Program-made: the position numbers and the translations under genes
Shown: one piece after another, positions 22,066 to 33,842 of the stretch
How the letters are laid out: every line of letters begins with the position of its first letter
Numbering within the stretch: the first letter of the stretch is position 1
The notes under the pieces: generated by a model
Told to the model about the DNA's origin: nothing
Seen by the model: only the letters and a program-made list of their open reading frames with translations
Database searches by the model: none
NCBI GenBank assembly: GCA_036927565.1
Contig: JAYESD010000008.1
Span: 123,903,498-123,967,497, forward strand
Reading direction: 5' to 3'
Source of the DNA: Tuctoria greenei
Lineage: Eukaryota > Streptophyta > Magnoliopsida > Poales > Poaceae
Length of the DNA: 64,000 bases

Positions 22066-23501
22066 TATAACGGAGGTGAGTCTGTAGTTACATATGGTGT
22101 ATGTTATAGAGTTATAGTACAGAGTCAGGTAGCTCCTCTGGGAGAACAGCCGGACCTTTCCCGGAAGGTCCGCAAAGTTCAGGCAACACTTGTCACAGTC
22201 TCAGAACTAAAAGTGTAGCTAGCTACCTTGGGTCAAACGAGAAACGAAACACACTTAGCCTCGTTCCGTACCATAAGAGTGTACTTGTTTCCCCTGTACC
22301 CCGGACATATAATGAAAGACATCATTTTGTGAAAATAGACTCCACATGCATTTATTTTGTACAGGCTCAATATTTTTTATTTTTCTCTTTCTTGTCTATA
22401 ACAAAGTTGTGCAATTCTTAAGAAACTTTAGCTCGACCAATTCATATATAATTCAAGTTGCATTGTCAATTCTTCTGGGTCTAAACATTATTAATGGTCT
22501 ACTCGTCCGAATGCTGCCAAGCCAATCTAGGTCCAGAGTGTGCAATCGACTTAGCCTGGTCCTGCACCCTAAGTACGCCACTCTACCTACACCCCGGTAG
22601 GCCGAAGTAAGGCGAGTCCAGAAACGAATGGACCTGGAGAAAACAAGCCAGTGCACTTGATTGTATGTAGAGTTGCGTTCGACCTAAAAATTTCTCTTGG
22701 GAATAGTAAGACGCAAACGAGTTATAGATAGGAAATGGTTTTTACTGTTTTTATTGACTTCAGTGTAGGAAAAATAAAGATCTCATGATGATGGTGGATG
22801 AAGCCAGAGCTATCAAAACTCTGACACCCCCTAACATGGTCAACTGTCGATGTTTCAAACGCTGATAGTAGACATCGTCAGAGCTACAAAGTTTTGGCAA
22901 ATCCAAGGGGCCAGCCGTCAACGTGAAGAAAAGATGGTGGGAAGACTCCCATGTGGGGTCTGCTGTCGACGCACCGCGTCTTGACAATAGTTGCTGCCGG
23001 AGCTACCAAGCTCCAACAACCCCAGAGGACTAATTGTCGATGCTCCACGTGTTGACAAGAGTCACTACCGGAGCTACTAAGCTCCAACAACCTCAGGGAG
23101 CCCCTACTATCGACGACTTCGGACCTACAAACTACAACTTCAAAGAGCGCAAGTCTTCAACAAAATGCTACATCCTCTTGGTATATGTTCACAATAAAAT
23201 TGTGTACAGCTACCAGGGGGCCAAGTGGGACAAAGGTGTTGAAGACAAAAAATGAAATTCATAAAATTCTTGGATTTCATTAATCTGGAGACAAGAGATT
23301 ACAAAATTGGAGAAAAGAAGAGAAGATACAAGCGGGAGCTACAAAGAGAAAGTCCTAAACCCTATGGAAGAACGAGGCAACCTTTTGGGCAACCTCCGAC
23401 ACGCTGGCTTTGGCGACTTCTCCCTCTCCGTCGATGGGGCCTTCAAGCACCGGATCTAGTGGGAAGTGAGGGTCCCGACTTGTGTAGCACGTCAGCATGT
23501 A
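22066..23501. other. B spacer between pol and the convergent antisense gene
   Basis: Mostly non-coding. Between about 22870 and 23120 a motif CCGGAGCTAC-x-AAGCTCCAACAACC recurs, self-complementary around GGAGCT/AGCTCC. The AT-rich 23250-23320 is a candidate 3' end for the antisense transcript. Confidence 0.6.
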
Positions 23502-26500
23502 CTATGCGACGTTCTTCGCCAGGGATTGTCCTTCGGTTTCTAGATGGTCCGCAATGACATCGCCCATCTTGGAGAGCTTGTTGCCCGCCGAGCTCAACGC
23601 CTGCAACGCCTGGTCCAGCTCCAGCTCCGGATCATCCGGACGCACAGGACTAAAACCCATCGGCGTCAGCGCGTCATTGGCTTTGCCCAAGAAGTCCCAA
23701 ACTTGTTGGGACTCCGCAGCCCTTGAGCCTCGCATCTCTTCCAAGGATCTCTTGACCGCTGCAAGCTCCGAGTTCTCCCGGGCAAGGCGCTCGACCTCTT
23801 TGGCGTTCTGCTGAATCTTTTCAGCAACCTGCCTTTCGAGTTTGCCGAGCTCCTCCTCCCGGAGGTGGATCTTGTTCTAGCGGTCGACCAGGTCCTTTCT
23901 CCTGGCCCCGCACTTTCTTCTCCCTTGCAGCAATTTCATTCTCCCTCGTGGTGAGGTCCTGTCCTTGCTGCCAGACCTTCTTCTCCTCTTTCTCGCGGCA
24001 CTCCTCTAGCTTCCTTGTGCGCTCTGCGAGACTCTTGTCACCTAGAGCCAGCCTCTGAGTAAGCTCCTTCTCCCTCTTCACGAGGTCATCCCGCAGCTCC
24101 AGGAGTTTTTGCTCTTCATCTTTGAGCTTTTTCTCCCGGTCCTCAAGAGCCTCCTGGCGCTTGACGAGGCTATTGTGGATGGTGTTGGGCTTCTCTTGGT
24201 GTTCATTCGCTGCTTCATTAGCAGCCACGACCTGTTCGTGGATGGCCCGTGACTGGTCGTCAAGGTATCGCGTCATGATTTCCCTCTCGTCCAGCAACTG
24301 ACCCCAGTACTCCAACCGGACCTTCTCCCTTTTCACCCACTCCTTGTCGTCGGCCAGCCTCGTCTACGCCAGCTTGGTCTCGAATTGGAGTCGGTTGTGC
24401 CACCTCCTAAGGGTTTGGCACCCCTCCTTGAGGGCCTTGCTGTCGTGGTAAAAGGCCAACTAAACTTGACAAAGGCTGGAGCAGGCATTGTCGATAGATA
24501 ACGACAGAGGGATTGGCTCCGGACCTGCCGAGGTCCTCTCCGCTGGCTCCAGCGTGTTCTTCATAACAAAAATCGGGTCCCACTCTACAGGAGAGGTCCC
24601 CTGTGTTTCCACGGCACTAGGACCGCCCTCCATGATAGCCTCAGCCACCGTTGAGGAAGGTCCTGCAGCAGAAGTTCCTACCTCCAAAGTCAGCTCTAAA
24701 GGTCCCGCTGCCATGTCATCAACAACTGGTCCCTCCGACGCGGGACCGGCAGCTTCATTTTGGCACCCTGGCTCGGGCACGGGCACCTCCGGAACCACCA
24801 CCTTCGGGGCAGGCCTTGAATGTTCGACCAGAGCTGAAGCCACTTCCGGCTCCGACGCTGGTGCCTCCTCCACCGCCGGTTCAGGCGTTGGCGCTTCGAC
24901 CGCCATTGGCTCGGGTGCCGGCACTTCTGCGGCAACCGGATTAGGTGTCGGAACTTCATCAACCACCGGCTCTATCGATGGGGCTTCATCAATCACTGGC
25001 ACCACCGCCGGGCATCATCAACCACCGGCTCCGCTGCCGGGGCTTCAACGACATCCGGCTCTAGGGCCGGAACTGTAGCTACCTCTGGCTCTGAGGCCAA
25101 AGCATCCATCATCTCAGCATCCAAACCTGGAGCTTCAACCTTCGGGGCTGGCGCCGTTGGTACATCTTCATTCTCGTGGTCCAGTGCTAACACGGGAGCT
25201 TCAGGGGATGACTCGAGGTCAAGGACCACAACAGCTGGCGCCAGAGCTGCCATGGCCTCAGCCACCTCTTGGGGCGGCGCTGGAACTGGAGCCGGAGCCT
25301 CCGTATGCACAGCATCAGTTGCTGCTACAGGAACCGGAGCTTCAGCCCCTTTCTTGGGCACTCTCTGGATGAAGGACGAAGAAACTCAAAACATAGTTAC
25401 AACAAAAAACAATCAACTGAGGTAAAAAACCAAATTTACCTTGGGAGGCTTCCGCTCCAGCTAGCGCGGAACCTCTTCACTGGACGCTCAGGGCCGGACC
25501 CTGACACCATTGGCGTAGTAGCTCCAGAAGGCTCCCCGGAGCTTGCTACCGCCGTTGGTGTCGCCTTGTTTGAGGCCCCCTCGACTGAGAAGGACCCTCA
25601 GACCTAGAGCCCTCAGCTGTCCCTGGTACCGGAGCCACATGGTCGGAGCTAGCGTCCCGGGAGATGCTAATGCTAGAGTGGTTACCGGCGTTGAAGACCT
25701 CCCCCTCTGGGGAGAAGGAGCTGCTACGTAAGGAGCAGGTCTGACGGACCTCCCGTTAGAGTGCCTCAACTTCTTCTTACGGCTCGAGGGCTCGACCAAT
25801 TCTTTGCCCTTGCCCACGGCTTCAACTCTCTATCTCGGGACGGAAATGGGACCACCCTCGGAAGCTCCGGGGATCACCAACCCGGTGGTCGAACGCCTCT
25901 CAACTTCACCGAGGTCATCAAGCGCCGGCATCTTCCGCTGGAGCTCCCTACTAAACTCTGCCTCCATGTTCAGAGGGAGGAAAGCCGCCGGTGGAGTCAT
26001 GTAGTCACCCTCGACGTCGATGCCGTGCTGGAACTTCTTGAGGTGAAGCTCCAAAGCTACGCCTTCCAGGTTGGACTTCAAACCGGTCTCGATCCTGTCG
26101 TTGTCCATCACGCTGTTGAGGGCCCAGGCGAGATTTTCCCTCTTCTTTAGCAGAGCCCACCTGTTGACCAGGAAGTTGCATAATACCACCTGGGGAGTCA
26201 CCCCTGCTTCCACACATTGGCGGATCCTGGTCAGAGCAGGGTTGAAGGCGTCCGATAGCACCGGAACTTAGCTCCAAGCTTCAGTGTCGATGTTGGGGAG
26301 GCCTTCGGGCAGCTCCAACTTCTCATGCTCCTCTGCCCTGATGACAATCCAATCCTTCTTCCAGTCGTCCCACTTGCCAGAAGGGAACGCCCTCATGTAC
26401 TTGTACGGGCACTTCTTGCGCTTCACAAAATAATAGAAGCCAAGGTACTCGTCACTCTTGTCATTGGTGTGGATGGTGAAGAAGGTGCGGAAGAGCTCGA

Positions 26501-26819
26501 AGCAGGGGGGAATACCCACCCACATCTTGTAGAAGTTGACAAAGGTCGACACCAGAAGAGTGGAGTGGGGGCCAAGGTGGTACAGCTGCAGACCATAGAA
26601 GTCTAGCAGCATCAAGAGAAGAGTGGAGAAGGGTGGGATCAGTCCCACCATGGCGTATGAGGAGAAGTACACCATGTTGTCGGCGCGCTCCTTCTTGAAC
26701 AGAAGCTTGCCGGCGCGGACCAGGTGATTGAAGGTGTCACTGGACCACCCCATGAGGGATCGAACCTTCTTCAGATCACCGTCGGTCTTAAGACGGCTCT
26801 TGCGGAGACCCAACTCCAT
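23502..26819 (-). pseudogene. B antisense gene: conserved domain, EAPxPEP repeats, coiled coil
   Basis: Read on the minus strand from ATG 26819 (MELGLRKSRLKTD). First is the gypsy-type transposon domain (FELFRTFFTIHTNDKSDEYL, FYYFVKRKKCPYKYM, WDDWKKDWIVIRAEEHEKLE). Stops at 26265-26267 and 25830-25832 fall in an otherwise continuous frame to about 25600. An intron, GTAAAT ... TCATCCAG, is visible at 25365-25439. The second exon has an Ala/Pro/Glu-rich EAPxPEP-type repeat (24460-25361), a long Lys/Glu coiled coil (23821-24336) and a last segment (23502-23744). Homologue: the plus-strand gene of A. Function is unknown. The element's own Gag-Pol reads the other way. Confidence 0.78.
25365..25439 (-). 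other. Predicted intron in B antisense gene
   Basis: The minus strand reads CCCAAG|GTAAATTTGG and TTCATCCAG|AGAGTGCCC, 75 nt, T-rich before the acceptor. A's homologous gene has a 79-nt intron (29135-29213), also downstream of the conserved domain. Confidence 0.65.
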
Positions 26820-27357
26820 CGCAGCACAGCGGGGGTGAGAGATGAAAAGTAGGCTAACGTTTGGAGGATTCGAGTGCAAGTTCAAATGAAGGTGTAAAGA
26901 ATCCCCAAATGATGCGCGCTTTCCTTCTTAAGTAAGCCCCCGCAACGCTTGGATGGAAACCGCGAAGGGGCCGACGATACAGTTCAAAAACTTCACCCTA
27001 CCAATGACAAGGGGGCCCGGGGCCACCCCGACGATCAAGTCAAGGTCCTTACCCCAGGTGAACAGTTGTCATCATGAGAGGCGGGAAGCCCGAGGGCAGG
27101 GGCCTGACAGGGTGCGCGGAACCGATACGATTTTTGTATCTGGAACTGGCGACCTTCAATTGCGTGAGATCCGCACGCTCAGATCTCACCTGGCGCATCC
27201 TGGATATGCCACATGGCGATGGTTTAACTGCGAACTACTACCAACGGCACATCCAAAGACCCTTGAGGACACAGCTCAAAAATCAAAGGGTGGACCCACC
27301 TCTAGCAGAACGACTTCATCCAAAAGGTCTCTCCCAGAGGTGGGCCAAGGAGGCCAC
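26820..27357. other. B region between antisense gene start and 3' LTR
   Basis: This holds the likely promoter and leader of the minus-strand gene and, on the plus strand, the polypurine position AAGGAGGCCAC (27347-27357) before the LTR. I see no other gene. Confidence 0.5.
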
Positions 27358-28220
27358 CGTCGGTATCCTGGGTACCGAATACCCCTTGGGACTGCAAAAA
27401 GAGCAAAGGAACTTCACCTGTCTGAGTTGAAGTTCCCCAAAGGACCCACGTGTCATAAGGAACCGGACATGCCTCCCTTCTATGGTTAGTCTGTGTGCTG
27501 CCACGTGTATCCAGCAACCGGAGCTACATCCCACAAATGGGATAGCTCCGGGCTAAATACCTGTGTGGCACCCACGGACCTATCCCCCGACAGAGGGAAG
27601 CTCCGGTACTGACATGTGTACAACAGCACCGGACCTACCCGTCCCAGACGGTAAGCTCCAGAGCTGCCACGCGTCCAACCGCCGGACCTTCAACTTCAAC
27701 AATCAGACCGGTGGACCCCCAACGGCTCGGACCTTCAAGGGACAATCAAGGACTTCAAGACGCGATTATCTGTAATTAATACCATCTTAATGACACACGG
27801 TCGGAGGGCCCTTATTACCAGTAACAGCACTGTCAAGGCGCGTTACCACTCAATTAAGTCTAATTAAGCTCATTAATAGTGTATTAAGCATCAGTAACCG
27901 CCAGGGCCACATGTTGGGCTAGGCTAACAATGTAAAGACCATTCCTTGTACTATAAAAGGACTGGCCGAGCATTACACAGGGGGATCTTGGAGATTCTTC
28001 CAGACTCGGATCTGACACACGCTCACAAGTGCTCAGACGCTCAATACAACAACTACACACCCTGTGGAGTGGGGTATTATCCTTAGGCGGCCTGAACCAC
28101 GTAAATCCTCGTGTCAACTTGCCATCGTGTTCTGAATCTCTGCGCGCCCACAACCGAACTACAAACTCCGCGGGCTGCCAACATTAGTATCGGGAGAATT
28201 GCCGGAACCAAACTCCGACA
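27358..28220 (+). repeat. B 3' LTR (863 bp)
   Basis: It begins CGTCGGTATCC, ends CTCCGACA and is followed by the AGCAC duplication. The TATA box TATAAAAGG is at 27952-27960. Confidence 0.92.
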
Positions 28221-28225
28221 AGCAC
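28221..28225. repeat. Right target-site duplication of B (AGCAC)
   Basis: It matches 15172-15176. The antisense frame of A continues from here as RCHPTWLYFRLQ. Confidence 0.9.
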
Positions 28226-30476
28226 CGTTGCCATCCTACATGGCTTTACTTCAGGCTACAAGATGGTACCCGAGTGGTGTATGGTTGCGACACAGAGGCA
28301 ACCCCGAGAGGTGCTCGACGTAATGTCCAAGGCATGCAGCGACTTGTTGTCGGACAAAGTCTTCAACTTCCCACAGTCTTGCCCACCGCTTTGCATGAAC
28401 CGATACCTCCGGACGAAGATTCTAAAGGAGATGCCCAACCTAGACGCGATCGATCTTGCGCCTCGGCAGGATGGTGATGAGAGTTGGGGCCTGGCCATCA
28501 TTGACTCTCCGCAGGAGTCCGCACCTTCTTCAGACTCCAAGGCTTCCAGGGCGGAGGAGGCACCCTCTGTCAGAGCAAAAGGCAAGGCACCAGTCTCTGA
28601 TGCAGGTAAGGGGAAGGAACCGATCCCCGTCACACGCAAGGGAAAGGCCCTGGTGGTCGAGGTCATGAAGGAGAAACGCCCTCAGTCGCCACCGAGGGCG
28701 CCGCCGCAGGTGGCCTTCGCTCCAAGTCAATGCCCCCCTCCCCCGGCGCGCCCCTCTTCAGTATTGGGCGTCGGTGGTTCTTCGGGGGGAGGCTCGATCC
28801 ATTTATCGGCGGCTCTGCCGACATCAGCGATCGGCACATCATCTAGCATCCCCATCGCCAGCGCGGTCCAGTGTGCCACGGAGGGCTCTAGCAGCGTCAC
28901 ACCTTCGGAGCCTCTGGCAAAAAGACCTCGGGCTGACGTCGTCGGCAGCCCAGGAGGAGGCTCCGGGAGTGGCTTCTTTGGAGTTGGTGGAGACACGCCG
29001 GCGCAGGGTGGTGGCGTCACTGGTGGTTCTGGTGGAGGTCCGGCCGGGACGACCTCGCCTTCCATGCTGTCGTCAGGACCCGCAGCTGCTGGGTTGCCGA
29101 AGGTGAAGGCCCGCTGGAGCTTTTGGGGACGTCGGTAAGGCATTCTTACTGATGCTTTCTTTGTTATTTCTCCTGCCTTTGTTGATTGGTCAGGTGTTCA
29201 TCTTGATTTGTAGGGCTTCATCAGTTGTTGTGATGCCCTTACCGCCGAGGGTAGTGCCCCTAAGCGCTTCGAAGGAAACCGAAGAGGCTATGGTTGCGCC
29301 TGCGGGGCAGCCCGCCAAGCTTGTTCAGGGGAGAACTGCTTCGGCGTTCGTGCCCGGCGTAGGTAGTGAATCATATCATGTTGTGTCTCCAGTTGTCGGC
29401 GGGAGGCATCTCTGGCCATCGTGCCAGAGGCACCTCTGACCGTCGTGGCAGAGGCAATGTCAGAGTCGACTCAGGGTGCTGAAGGCCTGGCCTCCACTGC
29501 TGATCTGGCGGGTGGCTCCTTGAGCGATGATGGCGCTGCTGCTTCGAGTGGCACCACAACTCCTACTCAGCCTCTGGGTGCAAAATCCTCGGTACTGGTG
29601 GCCTTGCCTTCACCGCTACAGGAGGAAGAGGTCCCCGAGCTGGTCATCGGACGGCCTTCCCTGACTTCGTTGCAGCCGGAGTGCCTCTCCGACATCATGG
29701 ACTTAACGCAGTCCAACATCATTCAGGTGCAATCAAACGTCCGTCGGGAGCAGGAGGCTCTCGCCGCAGAGTGGGAGATGCTGTGTGCCGAGGGCGAGCG
29801 CCTCCGAGGCTAGGAGGACCTTTTGAGGTCCAAGATCGCCGAGGCGAGACCGAAGTACCAGAAGGAGAGCAAGGAGTTGGAGCTGAGGCACCACTTGGTG
29901 AAGGCCACAGACTCCTTGTCCCAGAAGATTCTGGCCAATGCCAAGGTAGCCAAAGACACAGCCGACGCCTGCCTGCTCGCCCTTGAAGAAGGTCGAGAGG
30001 CCCTGAGTTGCCAAGAAGCTATTGTTGCCGAGAGGGAGGCTACTGTTGCCGAACAAGAGGTGGCGACTCAGGCGATGATGGCCCGAGCTGAGGCTGATCG
30101 GGATAGGCTGCAGTCCTGCCTCGAGGACCTTGAGCTCCAGGAGACCAACTTGGGGCGGGATCAGGCGCATCGCTTGGCTGAGCATCAGGAACTCCTCCTG
30201 CATGATCTCAACGTCCAAGCCCGAGAGCACACAGCCGAGCGTCGCGCCCAGAAGCTCGATCTATGGGAGCGTCAGCTGACTCAGCGTTTGGAAGCCGAGG
30301 GTAGAGCAGCAGTGGAGACGGTGGCGTCCCATGTCTTGGTGTGCTACCGGAGCCGGTATCCCAATCTGCCATTGGAGCCAGTTTTTGAAGCACTTGTCGA
30401 GGAGCGCGAGGCGACATCAGTGGCGGAGGTTAAGGATGCCGCCAAACATGTTGTAGCGCAATTCAACCGTGGTTGA
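28226..30476 (+). pseudogene. A antisense gene, 3' part: low-complexity region and coiled coil
   Basis: This continues 14304-15176 across B. After a frame change near 28250-28320 the main frame (28263-29134) gives EVLDVMSKACSDLLSDKVF and then a Ser/Pro/Gly/Lys-rich stretch. A 79-nt intron (GTAAGG ... TTTGTAG, 29135-29213) follows. After another frame change near 29400 the frame 29421-30476 is open except for a TAG at 29811-29813. It holds a long coiled coil with REALSCQEAIVAEREATVAE units, and ends AKHVVAQFNRG at 30476. The 3' side (30490-30545, TTGTAAAAATTTCCATAATG) looks like a plant mRNA end. The domain order matches the B gene, with coiled coil last. Function is unknown. Confidence 0.75.
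29135..29213 (+). other. Predicted intron in A antisense gene
   Basis: GACGTCG|GTAAGG at the donor and TTGATTTGTAG|GGCTTC at the acceptor, with a T-rich interior, 79 nt. Confidence 0.65.
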
Positions 30477-30780
30477 GGCTGGTAGCTTGTCTTTATATCC
30501 GGGGTTTGCCCCCTTGTAAAAATTTCCATAATGAATTTGAATTCTTGTTTGGCTTCTTGGCTTGTCTTTGTGCTTCCCAATTGTTGCTCTGAGTCATTAG
30601 TTGTGTAAGGGTTTGCAGAACCTTATCCGAGCTTATTAGGTTTTGAGGACCAACAGTTGCACAATTGATATGATCAAGGTGTTGTCGATTGACTTCCTGC
30701 CTATGGAACCCCCTTAAAGGCTCCTTGGTAGATGTGGTTAGTTGGCTGGGCACATCTACCATTTGATTTGCAGGATTTCT
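30477..30780. other. 3' flank of A antisense gene
   Basis: Non-coding, AT-rich. It includes the probable transcript end near 30540. I see nothing else. Confidence 0.5.
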
Positions 30781-32955
30781 TCAATGTGCCCCCATTGGAG
30801 CAGGGGAGTTGGAGTGTCGGAGCGCCACCAGTTGTCGAAGAGCTGGATGCTCTGGCATCGCCCATTGCTGTTGTGGAGACATCAATGGCAGGCCCCTTGG
30901 AAGGTGTCGGAGCTGGGCACTCTGGTGTCGCCCACCATTATCGTTGAGACGTCGACGGCATGATCCTTGGGGAGTGCAAGAGTTGGGTGCTTCGGCGTCA
31001 TCCATCATCATCGTAGAGTCATCAACGACAGGCCCCGGTGTTTAGGCTATTGCAAGAGAACCCTGTTTGCGACAAGAGCAGGGCAGGAGAGTTTACTCAC
31101 TTATCCGCACTTGTTGCTGTTGTTGATGTGCTTGGATGTCGACGGTAGGGCGCTTGCGAAGTGCCGGAGTTGGATGCTCCAGCGTCGCCCACCACCGTCA
31201 TGGAAACGTCGACGGCAGGCCCCTTGGGGGGTGTCGGAGCTGGATGCTCCGGCGTTGCCCACCACTGTTATGGAGACATTGACAGCAGACCCCTTGGGAG
31301 GTGTCGGAGCTAGATGCTCTGACGTTGCCCACCATCATCGTTGAGATGTCGATGGCAGGCCCCTTGGGGGTGCCAGAGCTGGATGCTCCGGCATCGTCCA
31401 CCATCATCGTAGAGTCGTCAACGGCAGGCCCCTGGTGTACAGGCTATTGCAAGAGAACCCTATTAGGGACAAGATTGGGGCAGGAGATTTTACTCACATA
31501 TCCATGCTTGTTGTTGTTGTTGACGTGCTAGGATATGGACGGCAGGCCCCTTACGAGGTGCCAGAGCTGGACACTCCGGCGTCGCCCACCATCGTCGTGG
31601 AGATGCCAGGCCCCTTGGGGGATGCCAGAGCTGGAAGCTCTGGCGTTGCCCACAACTGTCGTGTGACGGTAGACACTTTGCGAGGTGCCGGAGCTGGATG
31701 CTCCGACATCACCCACCATCGTCATTGAGACATCGACGGCAGGCTCCTTGGGGGTGCTAGAGCTGGATGTTCCGACGTCATCCACCATCATCATAGAGTC
31801 GTTGACGGTAGGCCTCTAGTGTATAGGATATTGCAAGAGAACCCTTTTAGCGACAAGAGCGGGGCAGGAGAGTTTACTCACTTATCTGCACTTGTTGCTT
31901 TTTTTGACGTGCTGGGACGTCAACGGCAGGCCCCTTGCAAGGTGCCGGAGATGGACACTCTAGCGATGTTCACCACCATCGTGGAGACATCAACGGCAGG
32001 CCCCTTTGGAGGTGCCGGAGCTAGATGCTCCATTGTCGCCCACCATGTCATGGAGACGTTGACGGCAGGCCCCTTGGGAGGTGCCGGAGCTGGATGCTCC
32101 CGTGTCGCCCACCATCGTCATTGAGAAGTCGACGGCAAGCCCCTTGGGGGGTGCCGGAGATGGATGCTTCGACGTCGTCCACCATCATCGTAGAGTCGTC
32201 GACGGTAGGCCTCAGGTGTACAGGCAATTGCAAGAGAACCCTGTTAGAACAAGAGTGGGGCAGGAGAGTTTACTCACTTATCCGTGCTTGTTGCTATTTT
32301 TTACATGTTTGGACATCGACGGCAGGCCCTTCTGAGGTGCCGGAGCTGGATGCTCCGGGGGTGCCCACCAGCATTGTGGATATATCGACGGCAGGCCCCT
32401 TGGGAGGTGCCGGAGGTGGATGCTCTAGAGTTGCCCACCACCATCATGGAGACGTTGACGGCAGGCCCCTTGGGAGGTGCTAGAGCTAGATGCTCCGACA
32501 TCGCCCACCACCGTCGTGGAGACTTTGACGGCAGACCCCTTAAGAGGTGCTGGAGCTTGAGGCTCCGGCGTCGTCCACCATCGTCGTAGAGTCGTCAACT
32601 GCAGGCCCCTGGTGTACAGGCTATTGCAAGAGAACCCCGTTAGCGATAAGATTGGGGCAGGAGAGTTTACTCACTTATTCGCGCTTGTTGCTATTGTTGA
32701 CGTGTTGGGACATCGAAGGCAGGCACCTTGCTAGGTGCCGGAGCTGGACGCTCTGGTGTCGCCCTCCACCGTCATGGAGACATCGACGGCAGGCCCCTTG
32801 GGAGAAGTTGGAGCTGGATGCTCTGGCGTTTCCCACCATCTTTGTTGAGACGTCAATGGCAAGCCCCTTGGGAGGTGCTGGAGCTGGGTGCTCTAGTGTC
32901 GCCCACCATTGTCGTTAAGACATTGAAAGTAGGCCCCTTGGGGTGTGCTGGGGTT
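30781..32955. repeat. Higher-order tandem array in A (70-bp units, ~390-bp period)
   Basis: The basic unit is 70 bp: GGTGCCGGAGCTGGATGCTC, then CGCCCACCATCGTC, then GACGGCAGGCCCCTTGGG. Several units plus a unique segment of about 105 bp, marked by GCAAGAGAACCC, form a higher-order period. The marker lies at 31052, 31449, 31833, 32230 and 32626, giving spacings of 397, 384, 397 and 396. Since 70 is not a multiple of three, the many ORFs here shift frame between units and are not genes. Tat-lineage elements are known to hold hypervariable tandem repeats that can seed satellites. Confidence 0.85.
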
Positions 32956-33842
32956 GGCTAACCTGCACATATGATAGAAAGAGGGGGGACTAGTCTTGCT
33001 CGCCGGTCCTACCTGTTCCTCTCCTTAGCTCTGTCATGTCTTACTATCTTGAACTGACGCACGGGGCTTGGGTAATTTGATGCATTGGTGCTCCAGGGTC
33101 CAGCTCCTGCCGTCTTCAGGGTGTGAGCTTTTTGGCTCCAGTACTCAGTTGTAGCGCTTGGAGGCAGGGTGTGTATGCTTAGGGTGCAAGACCAGGCTAA
33201 GCAGTTACACCCCCTAGACCTCCTGCTCGGCACAAACCTTTCCTGGGGAGCCTTCTGGCGCCAGGGGACCCTAATGACGAAAGCAGCAAAAAGAACCCCT
33301 CGCACATTGCAGGTACCTCAAGTGAACCCACCTGTAGTAGGACTGCATGACTTCAACAAGGGTGAGTTACATAACATACAACTGTGTATATGAAGATAAC
33401 ATACAATAAAAGAGGCTAGTACGGTATGATCATAAAATTAATGCGTAATTAAATAAACGATGTTTTTATGAAAGCATTAAGTAAAACAGTGATTATTTTT
33501 TGTCAGAGTTTATAGGGGGAGGCAGGCTTTTACAAAAGAGGGCAACGGCTTGCTTCCAGATGATGAGGGAGGCAGGGTGTACAGGCTTAGGGTTCGAAAC
33601 AAAGCTAAGTTGACTGCACACTGTGGACCTGACCCTCCCGGTGCTCGGTTGTCCTTAGTGCTGCTCCTAGGTCCTATGAAAACCTTTACACTATCCTACT
33701 AAACTTAATATTTACAATTGGGGTGCCCAAGGCTCCAAGGCAGCTGTGATGATTGTGGTGCAACCTTGCTGTCGACAGCTACTAGAGGGGTGATGGGCGA
33801 GCGTCCCTACTTCGTGCCCCTGCCGCCTGTCTTGCAGGTGGT
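32956..33842. other. A spacer between protease end and tandem array
   Basis: This is where RT, RNase H and integrase of A would be expected on the minus strand. None of their motifs is readable. The stretch is partly AT-rich (33400-33500). Confidence 0.65.

Larger units (their letters stand above)
15177..28220 (+). mobile_element. Element B: Tat-lineage Ty3/gypsy retrotransposon (13,044 bp)
   Basis: LTRs at 15177-16040 and 27358-28220 are flanked by AGCAC. Inside are a PBS-position motif, gag, protease, RT, two RNase H domains, integrase, a non-coding spacer and an antisense gene before the 3' LTR. The second RNase H and the antisense ORF between pol and the 3' LTR are Tat-lineage traits. 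B sits in the antisense gene of A. It shares LTR ends (TGTCGG ... CGACA), PBS sequence and gag similarity with A, so the two are relatives. The LTR starts read TATCGG and CGTCGG, each one base from TGTCGG. Confidence 0.93.

Noticed and set aside
24488..25078. 196-codon plus-strand ORF rich in Gly/Ser/Thr
   Set aside because: It is the opposite strand of the EAPxPEP-type repeats of B's antisense gene.
30781..32955. Many ORFs of 70-150 codons on both strands
   Set aside because: They are readings of a 70-bp tandem repeat whose length is not a multiple of three.
30781..32955. CRISPR-like spaced repeats
   Set aside because: The units are diverged tandem repeats without unique spacers, in a plant retrotransposon.
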